From Vibrio methylphosphonaticus (lineage in GTDB: Bacteria > Pseudomonadota > Gammaproteobacteria > Enterobacterales > Vibrionaceae), in contig NZ_JAMKMS010000022.1 of NCBI RefSeq assembly GCF_023634655.1, positions 1 through 64,000 on the forward strand: a stretch of 64,000 nt of DNA, in the 5' to 3' direction. Below, one piece after another: positions 17,039-26,107 of this stretch; within the stretch, counting starts at the first letter, position 1, and each line of letters starts with the position of its first letter. Both the position numbers and the translations under genes were made by a program. Below the pieces are notes generated by a model that was not told where the DNA came from, did no database searches, and saw nothing but the letters and a program-made list of their open reading frames with translations.

Positions 17039-18457
17039 ATGAGTCAGGATAAGATTGACATAAAGGACGTGACACCAAAAACGTTCAATCCTAAAACACA
17101 CAAAGGTAACGGAGATCGTTTTAACCCTAGCAATCGAATTTATGTACGTGAGAGTAAAGGAACGTTTCAAAAGCTCAGGCGCTACGGCGGCTGGTTCTTG
17201 CTGCTTTTATTCGCAATTATCCCTTGGATTCCTTATGGAGAGCGTCAAGCGATTCTCCTAGACATTGGTAACCAGCAGTTTAACTTTTTCGGTACTACCC
17301 TTTACCCGCAAGATTTAACATTACTTGCACTGCTGTTTATGGTGGCCGCTTTCGGGCTATTCTTTATCACCACCTTCTTGGGACGTGTATGGTGCGGGTA
17401 TTTATGTCCACAGACAGTTTGGACCTTCATGTACATCTGGTTTGAAGAAAAACTGGAAGGCAGCGCCAATAAACGACGCAAACAGGATTCAAACAAACTC
17501 ACCGCAAATCTGGCAGTCCGAAAGGCCCTGAAACATTTAGCATGGTTAACCATCGCACTGGCTACAGGCTTTACCTTTACCGGGTACTTTGTGCCGATTA
17601 GCGATTTAGTTGTCGACTTCTTTAGTTTTAACGCCAGCTTTTGGCCCGTCTTTTGGGTGTTATTTTTTGCTGGTTGCACCTACGGAAATGCCGGTTGGAT
17701 GCGTTCTATCATGTGTATTCACATGTGCCCTTATGCCCGCTTTCAATCTGCGATGTTTGATAAAGATACCTTTATTGTCGGCTACAACCCAAAACGCGGG
17801 GAACAACGTGGTCCTCGCCCTCGCAAAGCCGATCACAAAGCTTTAGGACTCGGTGATTGCATTGACTGCGACTTATGTGTTCAGGTCTGTCCAACGGGTA
17901 TTGATATTCGTGATGGGCTGCAGTACGAGTGTATAAACTGTGGGGCTTGTATTGACGCCTGTGATAATACCATGGACCGCATGGGCTACGAGAAAGGTTT
18001 AATTAACTACACCACAGAGCATCGTTTGTCAGGTAAACACACGAAAGTCATGCGACCAAAACTGCTCGGGTATGGCGCCATCCTTCTTGTCATGATTGCT
18101 CTGTTCTTTGTACAAATATCCACGGTCGACCCTGCTGGATTAAGTGTATTGAGGGATCGCAGTCAGTTATCTCGAACCAACAGCGACGGCTTAGTTGAAA
18201 ATACCTACACGCTAAAAATAATTAACAAAACACAACAAGAACAACAATATACTCTTTCCGTCTCAGGCTTGGATTCCGTTGTTTGGTATGGACGACAAAC
18301 CATAACCGTCGACCCAGGTGAAGTGTTGAACTTGCCAATGAGTCTTGGTGTTGATCCAGAACAACTCCGTTCACCCGTTGCCACAATTCAGTTTATACTG
18401 AGTGACAATAATGACTTTTCTATCGAAGTGGAAAGCCGGTTTCTTAAAAAACTCTAG
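17039..18457 (+). CDS. ccoG: Cytochrome c oxidase accessory protein CcoG
   Basis: A 472-residue membrane iron-sulfur protein (FixG/RdxA) involved in copper handling for cbb3-type cytochrome oxidase assembly. Helices lie at about 50-68, 92-113, 166-186, 200-213 and 342-361. Two ferredoxin-type 4Fe-4S clusters are given by C274/C277/C280/C284 and C298/C301/C304/C308, and additional cysteines sit in GRVWCGYLCPQ. The C-terminal Ig-like FixG domain covers about 375-472. It is away from any ccoNOPQ genes in this window. The upstream 265-bp gap contains a TATAAT at 16889-16894 but no convincing FNR box; terminator at 18487-18511. Confidence 0.95.
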   Translation: MSQDKIDIKDVTPKTFNPKTHKGNGDRFNPSNRIYVRESKGTFQKLRRYGGWFLLLLFAIIPWIPYGERQAILLDIGNQQFNFFGTTLYPQDLTLLALLFMVAAFGLFFITTFLGRVWCGYLCPQTVWTFMYIWFEEKLEGSANKRRKQDSNKLTANLAVRKALKHLAWLTIALATGFTFTGYFVPISDLVVDFFSFNASFWPVFWVLFFAGCTYGNAGWMRSIMCIHMCPYARFQSAMFDKDTFIVGYNPKRGEQRGPRPRKADHKALGLGDCIDCDLCVQVCPTGIDIRDGLQYECINCGACIDACDNTMDRMGYEKGLINYTTEHRLSGKHTKVMRPKLLGYGAILLVMIALFFVQISTVDPAGLSVLRDRSQLSRTNSDGLVENTYTLKIINKTQQEQQYTLSVSGLDSVVWYGRQTITVDPGEVLNLPMSLGVDPEQLRSPVATIQFILSDNNDFSIEVESRFLKKL

Positions 18458-18486
18458 GCGAGCGCCCCTTCACCATAAATAATAGG

Positions 18487-18511
18487 AAAAGGCTCAGCAA
18501 TGAGCCTTTTT
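18487..18511 (+). terminator. Intrinsic terminator of ccoG
   Basis: AAAAGGCTCA (18487-18496), loop GCAA, TGAGCCTTTT (18501-18510) and T. It contains the in-frame ATG at 18500 that could be mistaken for the srkA start. Confidence 0.88.
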
Positions 18512-18520
18512 AGTTGGATA

Positions 18521-19504
18521 ATGACAGACCAAGCGTTCAATTTTGACGCTCTAACACCAGACTTTATGTGGTATGCACTAGAGAGTATTGGTATTCGAGC
18601 GGAGTCCGGGCTTCTTCCCCTTAACAGCTACGAAAACCGGGTCTATCAGTTTACCGATGAAGACAAAAAACGATTTGTCGTCAAATTCTATCGCCCACAG
18701 CGATGGTCACTTGCACAAATTCAAGAAGAGCACGACTTTGCCCATGAATTGGTCGCCCATGATGTCCCTATTTCAGCACCTCTTATTCTTAATGGCACAA
18801 CCATTCATCAATATGAAGGCTACTTTTTTACCCTCTTTATCAGCGAGGGCGGCCGACAATTTGAAGTCGACAACTTAGAGCAGTTAGAGTGGGTGGGACG
18901 CTTTCTGGGTCGAATGCATAAAGTAGGTGCAGCACAGCCTTTTGAGCACAGGCCAACTATAGGTTTGGAAGAGTACCTCTACCAACCAAGAAAGCTGCTG
19001 CAATCCTCAAGCTTTATCCCCATGCATCTCGAGAACGCCTTCTTCAGTGACCTCGATATGCTCATTGGCCAAATTGAAACACATTGGGAGCCAAGCAGCA
19101 TCATTCGTTTACACGGCGATTGCCACCCGGGTAATATTCTGTGGCGCGATGGACCTATGTTTGTCGATTTAGATGACGCTAGAAATGGTCCAGCGGTGCA
19201 AGACCTATGGATGCTATTAAGTGGCGACAGACAAGATAAAATGATGCAGTTAGACATTATTCTTGAAGGCTACCAAGAGTTCCATGACTTTCCTTCTAGC
19301 CAATTGAAACTAATTGAGCCCCTGCGCGGTCTACGTATGGTGTATTACATGGCTTGGCTGGCGAAGCGCTGGAATGATCCGGCCTTCCCTTTGGCTTTTC
19401 CTTGGTTCAATGATCCTAAATACTGGGAAGGGCAAGTGCTTGGCTTTAAAGAACAAATGGCTGCCCTCAATGAAAAGCCACTTTCATTACAGCCACAGTG
19501 GTGA
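18521..19504 (+). CDS. srkA: Stress response kinase A (YihE/RdoA)
   Basis: A 327-residue aminoglycoside-phosphotransferase-fold Ser/Thr kinase, very similar to E. coli SrkA throughout: SYENRVYQF, FVVKFYRP, the catalytic loop RLHGDCHPGNILWRDG (expected catalytic Asp in HGD) and FVDLDDARNGPAVQDLWMLL metal site. It is linked to survival under envelope or oxidative stress in enterics. I start at 18521 rather than 18500, because the upstream ATG is inside the ccoG terminator and homologues begin here. dsbA follows 50 bp later, as in E. coli where the two are co-transcribed. Confidence 0.95.
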   Translation: MTDQAFNFDALTPDFMWYALESIGIRAESGLLPLNSYENRVYQFTDEDKKRFVVKFYRPQRWSLAQIQEEHDFAHELVAHDVPISAPLILNGTTIHQYEGYFFTLFISEGGRQFEVDNLEQLEWVGRFLGRMHKVGAAQPFEHRPTIGLEEYLYQPRKLLQSSSFIPMHLENAFFSDLDMLIGQIETHWEPSSIIRLHGDCHPGNILWRDGPMFVDLDDARNGPAVQDLWMLLSGDRQDKMMQLDIILEGYQEFHDFPSSQLKLIEPLRGLRMVYYMAWLAKRWNDPAFPLAFPWFNDPKYWEGQVLGFKEQMAALNEKPLSLQPQW

Positions 19505-19554
19505 CAAACTAACGACCATCCGCTTAAGGATTTGAATTGTACATGGAGACAACA

Positions 19555-20154
19555 ATGAAAAGATTTATCGCATTATTTGCTACGCTTCTTGTGAGTGTAG
19601 GTGTAAGCGCTGCGCAATTTGAAGAAGGCACCCATTATAAAGTGCTAGAAACAGAACCTACCACCAAGCCAACGGTCACTGAATTTTTCTCTTTTTATTG
19701 CCCACACTGCAATAGCTTTGAGCCAATCATTGAGCAGCTAAAAACAAAAATCCCAGCTGATGCCAAGTTCCAAAAGAACCATGTATCATTCATGGGAGGC
19801 AATATGGGTATGTCAATGAGTAAAGCGTACGCCACTATGGTTGCTTTGAAAGTTGAAGATAAAATGGTGCCGGTATTATTTAATCGCATTCACACCATGC
19901 AACAAGCGCCTCGTAATGACGAAGAACTGCGCCAAATTTTCTTAGATGAAGGCGTTGATGCGAAGAAATTTGATGCGACATTTAACGGCTTTGCGGTCGA
20001 CTCAATGGTGCGTCGTTTTGATAAACAATTTAAAGACAGTGGCCTTTCAGGCGTGCCTGCCGTTATCGTCAACAACCAATACCTTGTCGAAGCGGGTAGC
20101 ATTCAGTCGCTCGACGAATATTTTGAGTTAGTCAACTTCCTACTGAAGAAGTAA
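19555..20154 (+). CDS. dsbA: Periplasmic thiol:disulfide interchange protein DsbA
   Basis: A 199-residue precursor with a signal peptide cleaved near residue 19 (VSA|AQFEEG), giving a thioredoxin-fold protein with an inserted helical domain. The active site is C49-P-H-C52 and the cis-proline loop is SGVPAVIV. It introduces disulfides into secreted proteins. The sequence closely follows V. cholerae DsbA (TcpG). Start chosen at 19555 with GGAG 7 nt upstream. Likely co-transcribed with srkA; strong terminator at 20171-20199. Confidence 0.97.
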   Translation: MKRFIALFATLLVSVGVSAAQFEEGTHYKVLETEPTTKPTVTEFFSFYCPHCNSFEPIIEQLKTKIPADAKFQKNHVSFMGGNMGMSMSKAYATMVALKVEDKMVPVLFNRIHTMQQAPRNDEELRQIFLDEGVDAKKFDATFNGFAVDSMVRRFDKQFKDSGLSGVPAVIVNNQYLVEAGSIQSLDEYFELVNFLLKK

Positions 20155-20170
20155 CCGCTAACCATTCACT

Positions 20171-20199
20171 AAACCGAGCAATTATGCTCGGTTTTTTTT
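20171..20199 (+). terminator. Intrinsic terminator of dsbA
   Basis: AAACCGAGCA (20171-20180), loop ATTA, TGCTCGGTTT (20185-20194) followed by further T residues to 20199. Confidence 0.9.
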
Positions 20200-20338
20200 C
20201 ACTTCAAGAAAATACCTCTTAGTAAGCCGATGAATTTATTGTCTTGTTAGTCACACAAAACGCGCTTATTCTGATCCAATAACATAAGCGAAACATATAA
20301 TTAGATTAACAACGTCTTTAAACAAAAAAGGGAAACGT

Positions 20339-21328
20339 ATGAATTTGACATGGACTGTCATAGCAATTGCTGTCAGCAGTATTTCAGCGCCTTCAATGGC
20401 GAAGCTAGGCGAAAGTAACGGCTTTAGTGGTGAAATTGCTGTGAACGCAGCATATAGCAGCACAACGTCTAACTTAACCAACACGGATGATGAATTTCGG
20501 CTTTATAATGGAGACCCACAGAACAACAGTTCAGCTCTGGTTTTACCTCTAGGTAACGTGCAATACACGTTTGGTTCTCGTTCAAATCATCAAGTGTTTC
20601 TTGGTACATCAAGAGCGGACATTGCCGTCGGTACGGTCGCACTAGAAGCGGGCTACAAATATTTATTTAAAGATCGCACAAAAGTCAGCTTATCTATTTT
20701 GCCAACGATTCTTGAAGGCGAGGTATGGCAAGATCCCTATACGAGCGACGCGCGAACCACCACCAATGAAAAAGGCACGGCCTACCGAGTACAATTTGAC
20801 AATATTGCCGGCTCGTTATTCAGCCTTGACCTGGCCTATGGTAAACGTGAACTGGACGAGGAAAAGTCTGGGTTGATAAATAGCGCCATCACATCGGAGC
20901 AAGCTCAAACTCTAGATCGCAATGCCGACATCCTCTACGGTAAGTTTAAGATGATGCTCCCCATCAGCCGAGAATTGCTTCTTTACCCAGCCTTGATTTA
21001 TACCCAACAAGACGCCCAAGGTAGCGCTATGAAGCATAACTCTTATGGAGCCGAGATATCCTCTTTTGCCTCACTTGGTAATCACAAATTAGCATTCACC
21101 CTGGGCTACTTAAAACGTGATTATGATGCGAGCAACCCTCTTTTTTCCGATACAACTCGTAATGATGATGAATGGAAAGCATTCCTAGCGTACGAATACC
21201 CTGGCATTTTTTATTCTAATAACCTTTCCCTTGTTGCCTTTGGAGGTGTTACCAACAGTACCTCCAATATTGCTTTTTACGATGAAAAGAACTGGATTAC
21301 TGCAGTTGGTTTAAACTGGGCCTTTTAA
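20339..21328 (+). CDS. DUF2860 outer-membrane-type protein, copy 1
   Basis: A 329-residue exported protein with a signal peptide (about 1-21, APSMA|KLGES) and alternating beta-strand sequence throughout. It ends in ...VGLNWAF: a terminal aromatic Phe, as in outer-membrane beta-barrels. I assign it to DUF2860, a Vibrionaceae-centred family of unknown function. Landmarks shared with the next gene: GFSGEI after the signal, LPLGNVQYTFG, FLGTSRADIAVGT, YRVQFDNIAGSLF and the FLAYEYPG region near the C-terminus. Own terminator at 21365-21398, so the two copies seem separately transcribed. Confidence 0.8.
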   Translation: MNLTWTVIAIAVSSISAPSMAKLGESNGFSGEIAVNAAYSSTTSNLTNTDDEFRLYNGDPQNNSSALVLPLGNVQYTFGSRSNHQVFLGTSRADIAVGTVALEAGYKYLFKDRTKVSLSILPTILEGEVWQDPYTSDARTTTNEKGTAYRVQFDNIAGSLFSLDLAYGKRELDEEKSGLINSAITSEQAQTLDRNADILYGKFKMMLPISRELLLYPALIYTQQDAQGSAMKHNSYGAEISSFASLGNHKLAFTLGYLKRDYDASNPLFSDTTRNDDEWKAFLAYEYPGIFYSNNLSLVAFGGVTNSTSNIAFYDEKNWITAVGLNWAF

Positions 21329-21364
21329 TAGGTTACCTAACTACCCATTAGCTTGAGTGATAGT

Positions 21365-21398
21365 TGGCTTAACAAGGCATTTTGTTAAGCCATTTTTT
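21365..21398 (+). terminator. Intrinsic terminator between the two DUF2860 genes
   Basis: TGGCTTAACAA (21365-21375), loop GGCATT, TTGTTAAGCCA (21382-21392), then TTTTTT (21393-21398). Confidence 0.88.
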
Positions 21399-21473
21399 AT
21401 CGCTACAGTACCACCCTAAATTTTTGAAGCGGATAAATCACAAGCCTCCGATTCACTTACCACGGGATGGACA

Positions 21474-22451
21474 ATGACTGCACGGCTGCTTTTTCTCTCA
21501 CTTTTCACTTCTCTGACTTATGCCCCAGCGTCATTTGCAGCCTTAGCTCCTGTCCAAGGATTCAGTGGAGAAATATCATTGAGTAACGCAAAAGTTGGTG
21601 ATAAATCGAATCTAATTGCCAGTGATAACCCCAATATCAGTACCTCTGAAGAAGCATACGATGACTTTTGGTTACCTCTAGGTACCTTAAACTACACGTA
21701 CGGAGCAACGCGCAACAAACAATGGTTTTTCGGTACTTCCCGCAATGATATCGCCGTAGGCACCTTTGTACTTGAAGGTGGTTACAGACAACAATTTTCA
21801 GATAACTCTATTTGGAGTGTCTCTTACCTGCCAACCGTGGTCGGAGAACCGATTTGGAAGAATCCGTACGTTGCCGCAGACCAATTGGAGCAAGCGGAAG
21901 CTACAGGCGATGCCTATCGACTACAAATAGAAAACATTGCCGGGTCCCTATTTACCTTAGACATGGCGTATGGCACGCGAGTGGTTACCGATGAAGCCTC
22001 TGCAACTCAAAGCCCAACATCTCACGCGACCCAGTACGACCGAAATAGTGACTTTTACTATGCAAAAGGCTCTTATACATTAGCACTCAATGAGTCTTGG
22101 ACGATGTTCCCATCGATTATCTACTTATTAGATGATACCAAAGGAAGCGCCGTCAATAACCAAGGTGCAGGTGGAGAACTGACCACCCTGTTTGCTCTGA
22201 ACCAACATAGCTTTGCGATTACCATGAGCTACATGAACCACGAGTACCGAGGCCACAATGTCATTTTTGATCAAGCTGGCCGAATCGATGACAAATACAG
22301 TGCCTTCTTAGCTTATGAATATCTCTCTTTATGGAACATAGAATCACTCTCGCTGATCTCCTTATCGGGATACAACGCGACTGACTCAAGTATCACTTTT
22401 TATGACTCTTCAGATTGGATTACCTCAATAGGTATGAACTTCGCCTTTTAG
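21474..22451 (+). CDS. DUF2860 outer-membrane-type protein, copy 2
   Basis: A 325-residue paralogue of the preceding gene, with a signal peptide ending near residue 22 (SFA|ALAPV), then GFSGEIS, LPLGTLNYTYG, FFGTSRNDIAVGT, YRLQIENIAGSLF, FLAYEYLS and the C-terminal IGMNFAF ending in Phe. Clear similarity but well diverged, so the duplication is not recent. Function unknown; an outer-membrane barrel or porin-like role is inferred from signal peptide, strand pattern and terminal Phe. It converges on comM with overlapping stop codons (22448-22451). Confidence 0.8.
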   Translation: MTARLLFLSLFTSLTYAPASFAALAPVQGFSGEISLSNAKVGDKSNLIASDNPNISTSEEAYDDFWLPLGTLNYTYGATRNKQWFFGTSRNDIAVGTFVLEGGYRQQFSDNSIWSVSYLPTVVGEPIWKNPYVAADQLEQAEATGDAYRLQIENIAGSLFTLDMAYGTRVVTDEASATQSPTSHATQYDRNSDFYYAKGSYTLALNESWTMFPSIIYLLDDTKGSAVNNQGAGGELTTLFALNQHSFAITMSYMNHEYRGHNVIFDQAGRIDDKYSAFLAYEYLSLWNIESLSLISLSGYNATDSSITFYDSSDWITSIGMNFAF

Positions 22452-23971
22452 ACGGACTGCGCCGTAAGCTGCTTAAGCAAGCGATCCATAGCGCGATATC
22501 CTAATGCCTCCGCTAAATGGGCTCGTTGAATCTCAGGCTCATTAGACAAATCAGCAATGGTTCGCGCCACTTTAATAATGCGGTGATAGGCTCGAATGGA
22601 TAAACCAAGCCGATGCAAAGCTCCTTCTAGAAACTCCGCATCCGGCTTCGCCAACGGACAATACTTTTCAATCTCACGGCTTTGCAGTAACGCATTGGCT
22701 TTGCCAGACCGCGCTAACATTTTGTCCCTTGCTTCGATAACTCGTAATTTTACGTCCGCCGTCGACTCTCCTCGATCGCCCCCTTCAGCAAGCATGCCTT
22801 TAGGAAGCAATGGGATTTCAATCGACATATCAAATCGATCTAACAACGGTCCTGACAATCGGCTTAAGTAACGCAAAATCGCCTGAGGTGCGACGCGAGC
22901 TTGACTCTCATCATAGTAACCCGTTGGACTCGGATTAAGAGCGCCGACAAGTTGAAAGCGCGCTGGAAAGCGGGTTTTCCCTTGCGCACGAGAAATTACA
23001 ATCTCCCCAGATTCAAGCGGCTCACGTAATGAATCGAGGACTTTACGCTCAAACTCTGGCATTTCATCCAAGAACAGCAGTCCGTTATGGGCAAGAGATA
23101 TTTCCCCCGGCCTAGGAATGCTCCCTCCTCCTACTAGCGCCGCCATAGAACTTGAGTGATGCGGAGCTCGAAAAGGTCTTTGTTTCCAGTTATCTTCATT
23201 AATTTCTAGTTGAGTCAAAGACCCAACAGAAGCAGTTTCAATGGCTTCCATATCACTCATGACAGGTAATAAGTCACACAACCGCGACGCTAACATTGTT
23301 TTACCAGTACCCGGCGGGCCTAAAAAAAGTAAATTATGATTGCCTGCCGCTGCTATCTCCAAGGCTCGCTTCCCTTGCTGCTGCCCGATGATGTCTTGCA
23401 GGTCTCTCACGTCTTGTTTCACGGCCTTGGTTGCCAGTGTCGTCTTTAAGCCCAACGCCTGCTGCCCCATCAAATAGGCACACACTTCCAGTAACCCTGA
23501 CGCCGATTTATGCTTATCTTTCCCCACAAGAGCAGCCTGATTCGCATTGCCTTCTGGCACAATGAGTTGACGTAAAGATTTATCTGCGGCAAGCGCAGCA
23601 GGCAATACCCCTTTCACCGTCCTCAGCGCTCCCGACAACGCCAACTCTCCAATAAACTCATGCTGTAACAGCAAACTCTTAGGCAACTGTTCAGACGCTG
23701 CTAGAATGCCTAAAGCGATAGGGAGATCAAACCGCCCACCTTCCTTAGGCAAATCAGCAGGCGCAAGATTCACCGTAATACGCTTAGCCGGAAATTCAAA
23801 TCGAGAATTAATAATAGCGCTGCGAACTCGGTCCTTAGATTCTTTAACCGTCGTTTCAGGCAACCCGACTAATGTAAAACCTGGCATACCATTACTGATA
23901 TGCACCTCCACCGTTACGAGTGGTGCCTCGACGCCAACACTTGCTCGGCTGTAAATAATCGATAATCCCAT
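22448..23971 (-). CDS. comM: ComM / YifB Mg-chelatase-like AAA+ ATPase
   Basis: A 507-residue hexameric helicase-like protein that promotes branch migration during natural transformation. It has an N-terminal Lon-protease-like fold domain (about 1-170), Walker A GPPGTGKT at 218-225, Walker B LLFLDEMPEF, the arginine-containing PARFQLVGALNPSPTGY segment and a C-terminal Mg-chelatase domain. Start set at 23971 (MGLSIIYSRAS) where homologues begin; AAAGGGAT precedes it, while the frame is open to 24013. Divergent from the ilv leader. Confidence 0.95.
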   Translation of the reverse strand: MGLSIIYSRASVGVEAPLVTVEVHISNGMPGFTLVGLPETTVKESKDRVRSAIINSRFEFPAKRITVNLAPADLPKEGGRFDLPIALGILAASEQLPKSLLLQHEFIGELALSGALRTVKGVLPAALAADKSLRQLIVPEGNANQAALVGKDKHKSASGLLEVCAYLMGQQALGLKTTLATKAVKQDVRDLQDIIGQQQGKRALEIAAAGNHNLLFLGPPGTGKTMLASRLCDLLPVMSDMEAIETASVGSLTQLEINEDNWKQRPFRAPHHSSSMAALVGGGSIPRPGEISLAHNGLLFLDEMPEFERKVLDSLREPLESGEIVISRAQGKTRFPARFQLVGALNPSPTGYYDESQARVAPQAILRYLSRLSGPLLDRFDMSIEIPLLPKGMLAEGGDRGESTADVKLRVIEARDKMLARSGKANALLQSREIEKYCPLAKPDAEFLEGALHRLGLSIRAYHRIIKVARTIADLSNEPEIQRAHLAEALGYRAMDRLLKQLTAQSV

Positions 23972-24176
23972 ATCATCCCTTTTTTCAGCTAAATTCATTC
24001 GATAACCCCTCAAAAATGCAGAGTTTTATAAATAGACCTTGTTATATAGCCTGATTTGATGCTGATAAAATGTGAAAAAAGAATGAGGTTTTGCTTGTCA
24101 GGTAACAGAAATATGTGATACCACTAAGGACATAGATACTTTTGTTCAACACAAAGCAAACGATTAAATATTTGAA

Positions 24177-24266
24177 ATGACTTTTAGTGCTTATGCTCAC
24201 ACTCTGATTACTCTGATTATTGTGGTCCTGATTAGGAACACACGGGGGAATGTGGGCAGAAAATAG
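24177..24266 (+). CDS. ilvL: ilv operon leader peptide
   Basis: A 29-codon ORF whose residues 9-19 read TLITLIIVVLI, a dense run of Leu, Ile and Val codons, immediately before a G/C-rich terminator and the ilvG gene. This is the hallmark of multivalent attenuation of ilvGMEDA as in enterics: ribosome stalling at these codons lets an antiterminator form. The GGGGG tract at 24244-24248 inside the peptide can pair with the CCCCC of the terminator, and so can form the antiterminator. The ribosome-binding site is weak. The rest of 24014-24460 holds the comM and ilv promoters (not assigned with confidence) and the leader RNA. Confidence 0.82.
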   Translation: MTFSAYAHTLITLIIVVLIRNTRGNVGRK

Positions 24267-24280
24267 CCACTAGATTCAAA

Positions 24281-24317
24281 AAACCCCCGCACTGAAAAGT
24301 CCGGGGGTTTTTTTACA
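24281..24317 (+). terminator. ilv attenuator
   Basis: AAACCCCCG (24281-24289) pairs with CGGGGGTTT (24302-24310), followed by TTTT. It lies 15 bp after the leader-peptide stop and 140 bp before ilvG, in the position of the attenuator terminator. Confidence 0.9.
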
Positions 24318-24460
24318 AACTCTAAAACGAAAATTTGATGACGGTCACGAAAACGAGTGTCACCTCGTAGCAATGACAAAACGGAAGATATGGGAGCACA
24401 CTATGTGCAGTCGAACGATAGAAAACCGCAAGTCACTATGCGGTCAACAAGGAGAAAGCA

Positions 24461-26107
24461 ATGACAGGTGCTGAGTTAGTTGTTGCTGCATTAGCGCAAC
24501 AAGGTATTAAGACTGTGTTTGGTTACCCCGGTGGAGCCATCATGCCCATCTACGATGCTCTCTATGATGGCGGGGTAGAACATATTCTATGCCGACACGA
24601 GCAAGGGGCAGCGATGGCAGCAATAGGCATGGCAAGAGCCACCAAAGATGTCGCGGTCTGTATGGCAACCTCAGGCCCTGGTGCCACCAACCTTGTTACC
24701 GGCCTTGCCGATGCTTTTCTTGATTCCATCCCTCTCGTCGCAATCACTGGCCAAGTCGCCAGCACCCATATAGGTACCGATGCTTTCCAAGAAATGGATG
24801 TCATTGGTATGTCGTTATCTTGTACTAAACACAGTTACCTAGTTACCGACATTAATGATCTTGCCCCAACCTTAGCGGAAGCGTTTGAAGTAGCGAAAAC
24901 GGGGCGTCCTGGCCCTGTCATCGTTGATATCGCTAAAGATGTTCAACTTGCTCAGACCCCTGTTGATATTTTACCGCCATTTACGCCTCCCGCTATACCT
25001 GTGGCAAACCCAGAGCAAATAGACCTAGCGCAACAACTTCTCAACCAAAGTTCTCGCCCTGTTTTGTATGTGGGTGGTGGAGTACAACTCGCTCATGCCA
25101 CTGATTCTGTGCGCGAGTTTCTGCGATTAAACCCAATGCCATCGGTCAGTACCTTGAAAGGTCTTGGTACGATTGATCGCAATGATCCGCACTACTTAGG
25201 CATGCTAGGGATGCACGGAACTAAAGCCGCCAACATCATAGTACAAGAATGTGACCTGCTTATTGTCGTTGGCGCGCGATTTGATGACCGAGTAACGGGT
25301 AAGCTCGATACGTTTGCTCCCCATGCCAAAGTCATTCATATAGATATCGATGCTGCGGAATTTAATAAGTTAAGAACGGCCAATGCCGCTCTTCGAGGCG
25401 ACATCAATGTCATTTTGTCCCAGCTAGAGCTATCTAAAGACATTTCCCCTTGGGCTCACCATAGTGAAAGCCTAAGAAGTGGCTTCAAATGGCGCTATGA
25501 CCACCCTGGCGATCTGATTTTTGCACCATTACTACTTAAGCAACTATCTGACATGATGCCGGAGTCTTCCATCGTCTCTACCGACGTTGGGCAGCACCAA
25601 ATGTGGGCAGCACAACACATTCAACCACGCATGCCTGAGAACTTTATTACTTCGGCAGGATTAGGCACGATGGGCTTTGGCTTGCCTGCCTCAATGGGCG
25701 CCGCCGTAGGACGTCCTGACGACCAATCAATCCTCATCTCTGGTGATGGGTCGTTTATGATGAACGTACAAGAACTGGGCACTCTCAAACGCCGCCAAAT
25801 CCCGGTCAAGATGGTATTACTTAACAACCAAAGGTTAGGTATGGTTAGACAATGGCAGTCCCTCTTTTTTGATGGTCGCCACAGTGAAACCATTTTGGAT
25901 GATAATCCAGACTTCGTCATGCTAGCAAAGGCATTTGATATTCCAGGTAAAACCATTACTCGAAAAGAAGAAGTCGAACCGGCTTTGAAAGAGATGCTGG
26001 AAAGTAAAACAGCCTACCTCTTACATGTATTGATCGACGAAGAAGAAAATGTATGGCCATTGGTACCACCTGGTGCCTCAAACAGCGATATGTTGGAGAA
26101 TACCTAA
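24461..26107 (+). CDS. ilvG: Acetolactate synthase II large subunit
   Basis: A 548-residue thiamine-diphosphate enzyme condensing pyruvate with pyruvate or 2-oxobutyrate, the first common step of Val/Leu/Ile synthesis. The catalytic-Glu region CRHEQGAAMAA (about 44-54), the FAD-binding centre and the ThDP motif GDGSFMMNVQEL with downstream NN are present. It is intact, unlike ilvG of E. coli K-12, which is frameshifted. AAGGAGA precedes the ATG. Its stop overlaps the ilvM start as TAATG. Confidence 0.97.
   Translation: MTGAELVVAALAQQGIKTVFGYPGGAIMPIYDALYDGGVEHILCRHEQGAAMAAIGMARATKDVAVCMATSGPGATNLVTGLADAFLDSIPLVAITGQVASTHIGTDAFQEMDVIGMSLSCTKHSYLVTDINDLAPTLAEAFEVAKTGRPGPVIVDIAKDVQLAQTPVDILPPFTPPAIPVANPEQIDLAQQLLNQSSRPVLYVGGGVQLAHATDSVREFLRLNPMPSVSTLKGLGTIDRNDPHYLGMLGMHGTKAANIIVQECDLLIVVGARFDDRVTGKLDTFAPHAKVIHIDIDAAEFNKLRTANAALRGDINVILSQLELSKDISPWAHHSESLRSGFKWRYDHPGDLIFAPLLLKQLSDMMPESSIVSTDVGQHQMWAAQHIQPRMPENFITSAGLGTMGFGLPASMGAAVGRPDDQSILISGDGSFMMNVQELGTLKRRQIPVKMVLLNNQRLGMVRQWQSLFFDGRHSETILDDNPDFVMLAKAFDIPGKTITRKEEVEPALKEMLESKTAYLLHVLIDEEENVWPLVPPGASNSDMLENT

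Noticed and set aside
24057..24070. TTGAT-N4-ATAAA upstream of the ilv leader as an FNR box
   Set aside because: One of the fixed positions is wrong and there is no reason from position or pathway to expect it; noted only for comparison with the exact boxes near atpI.
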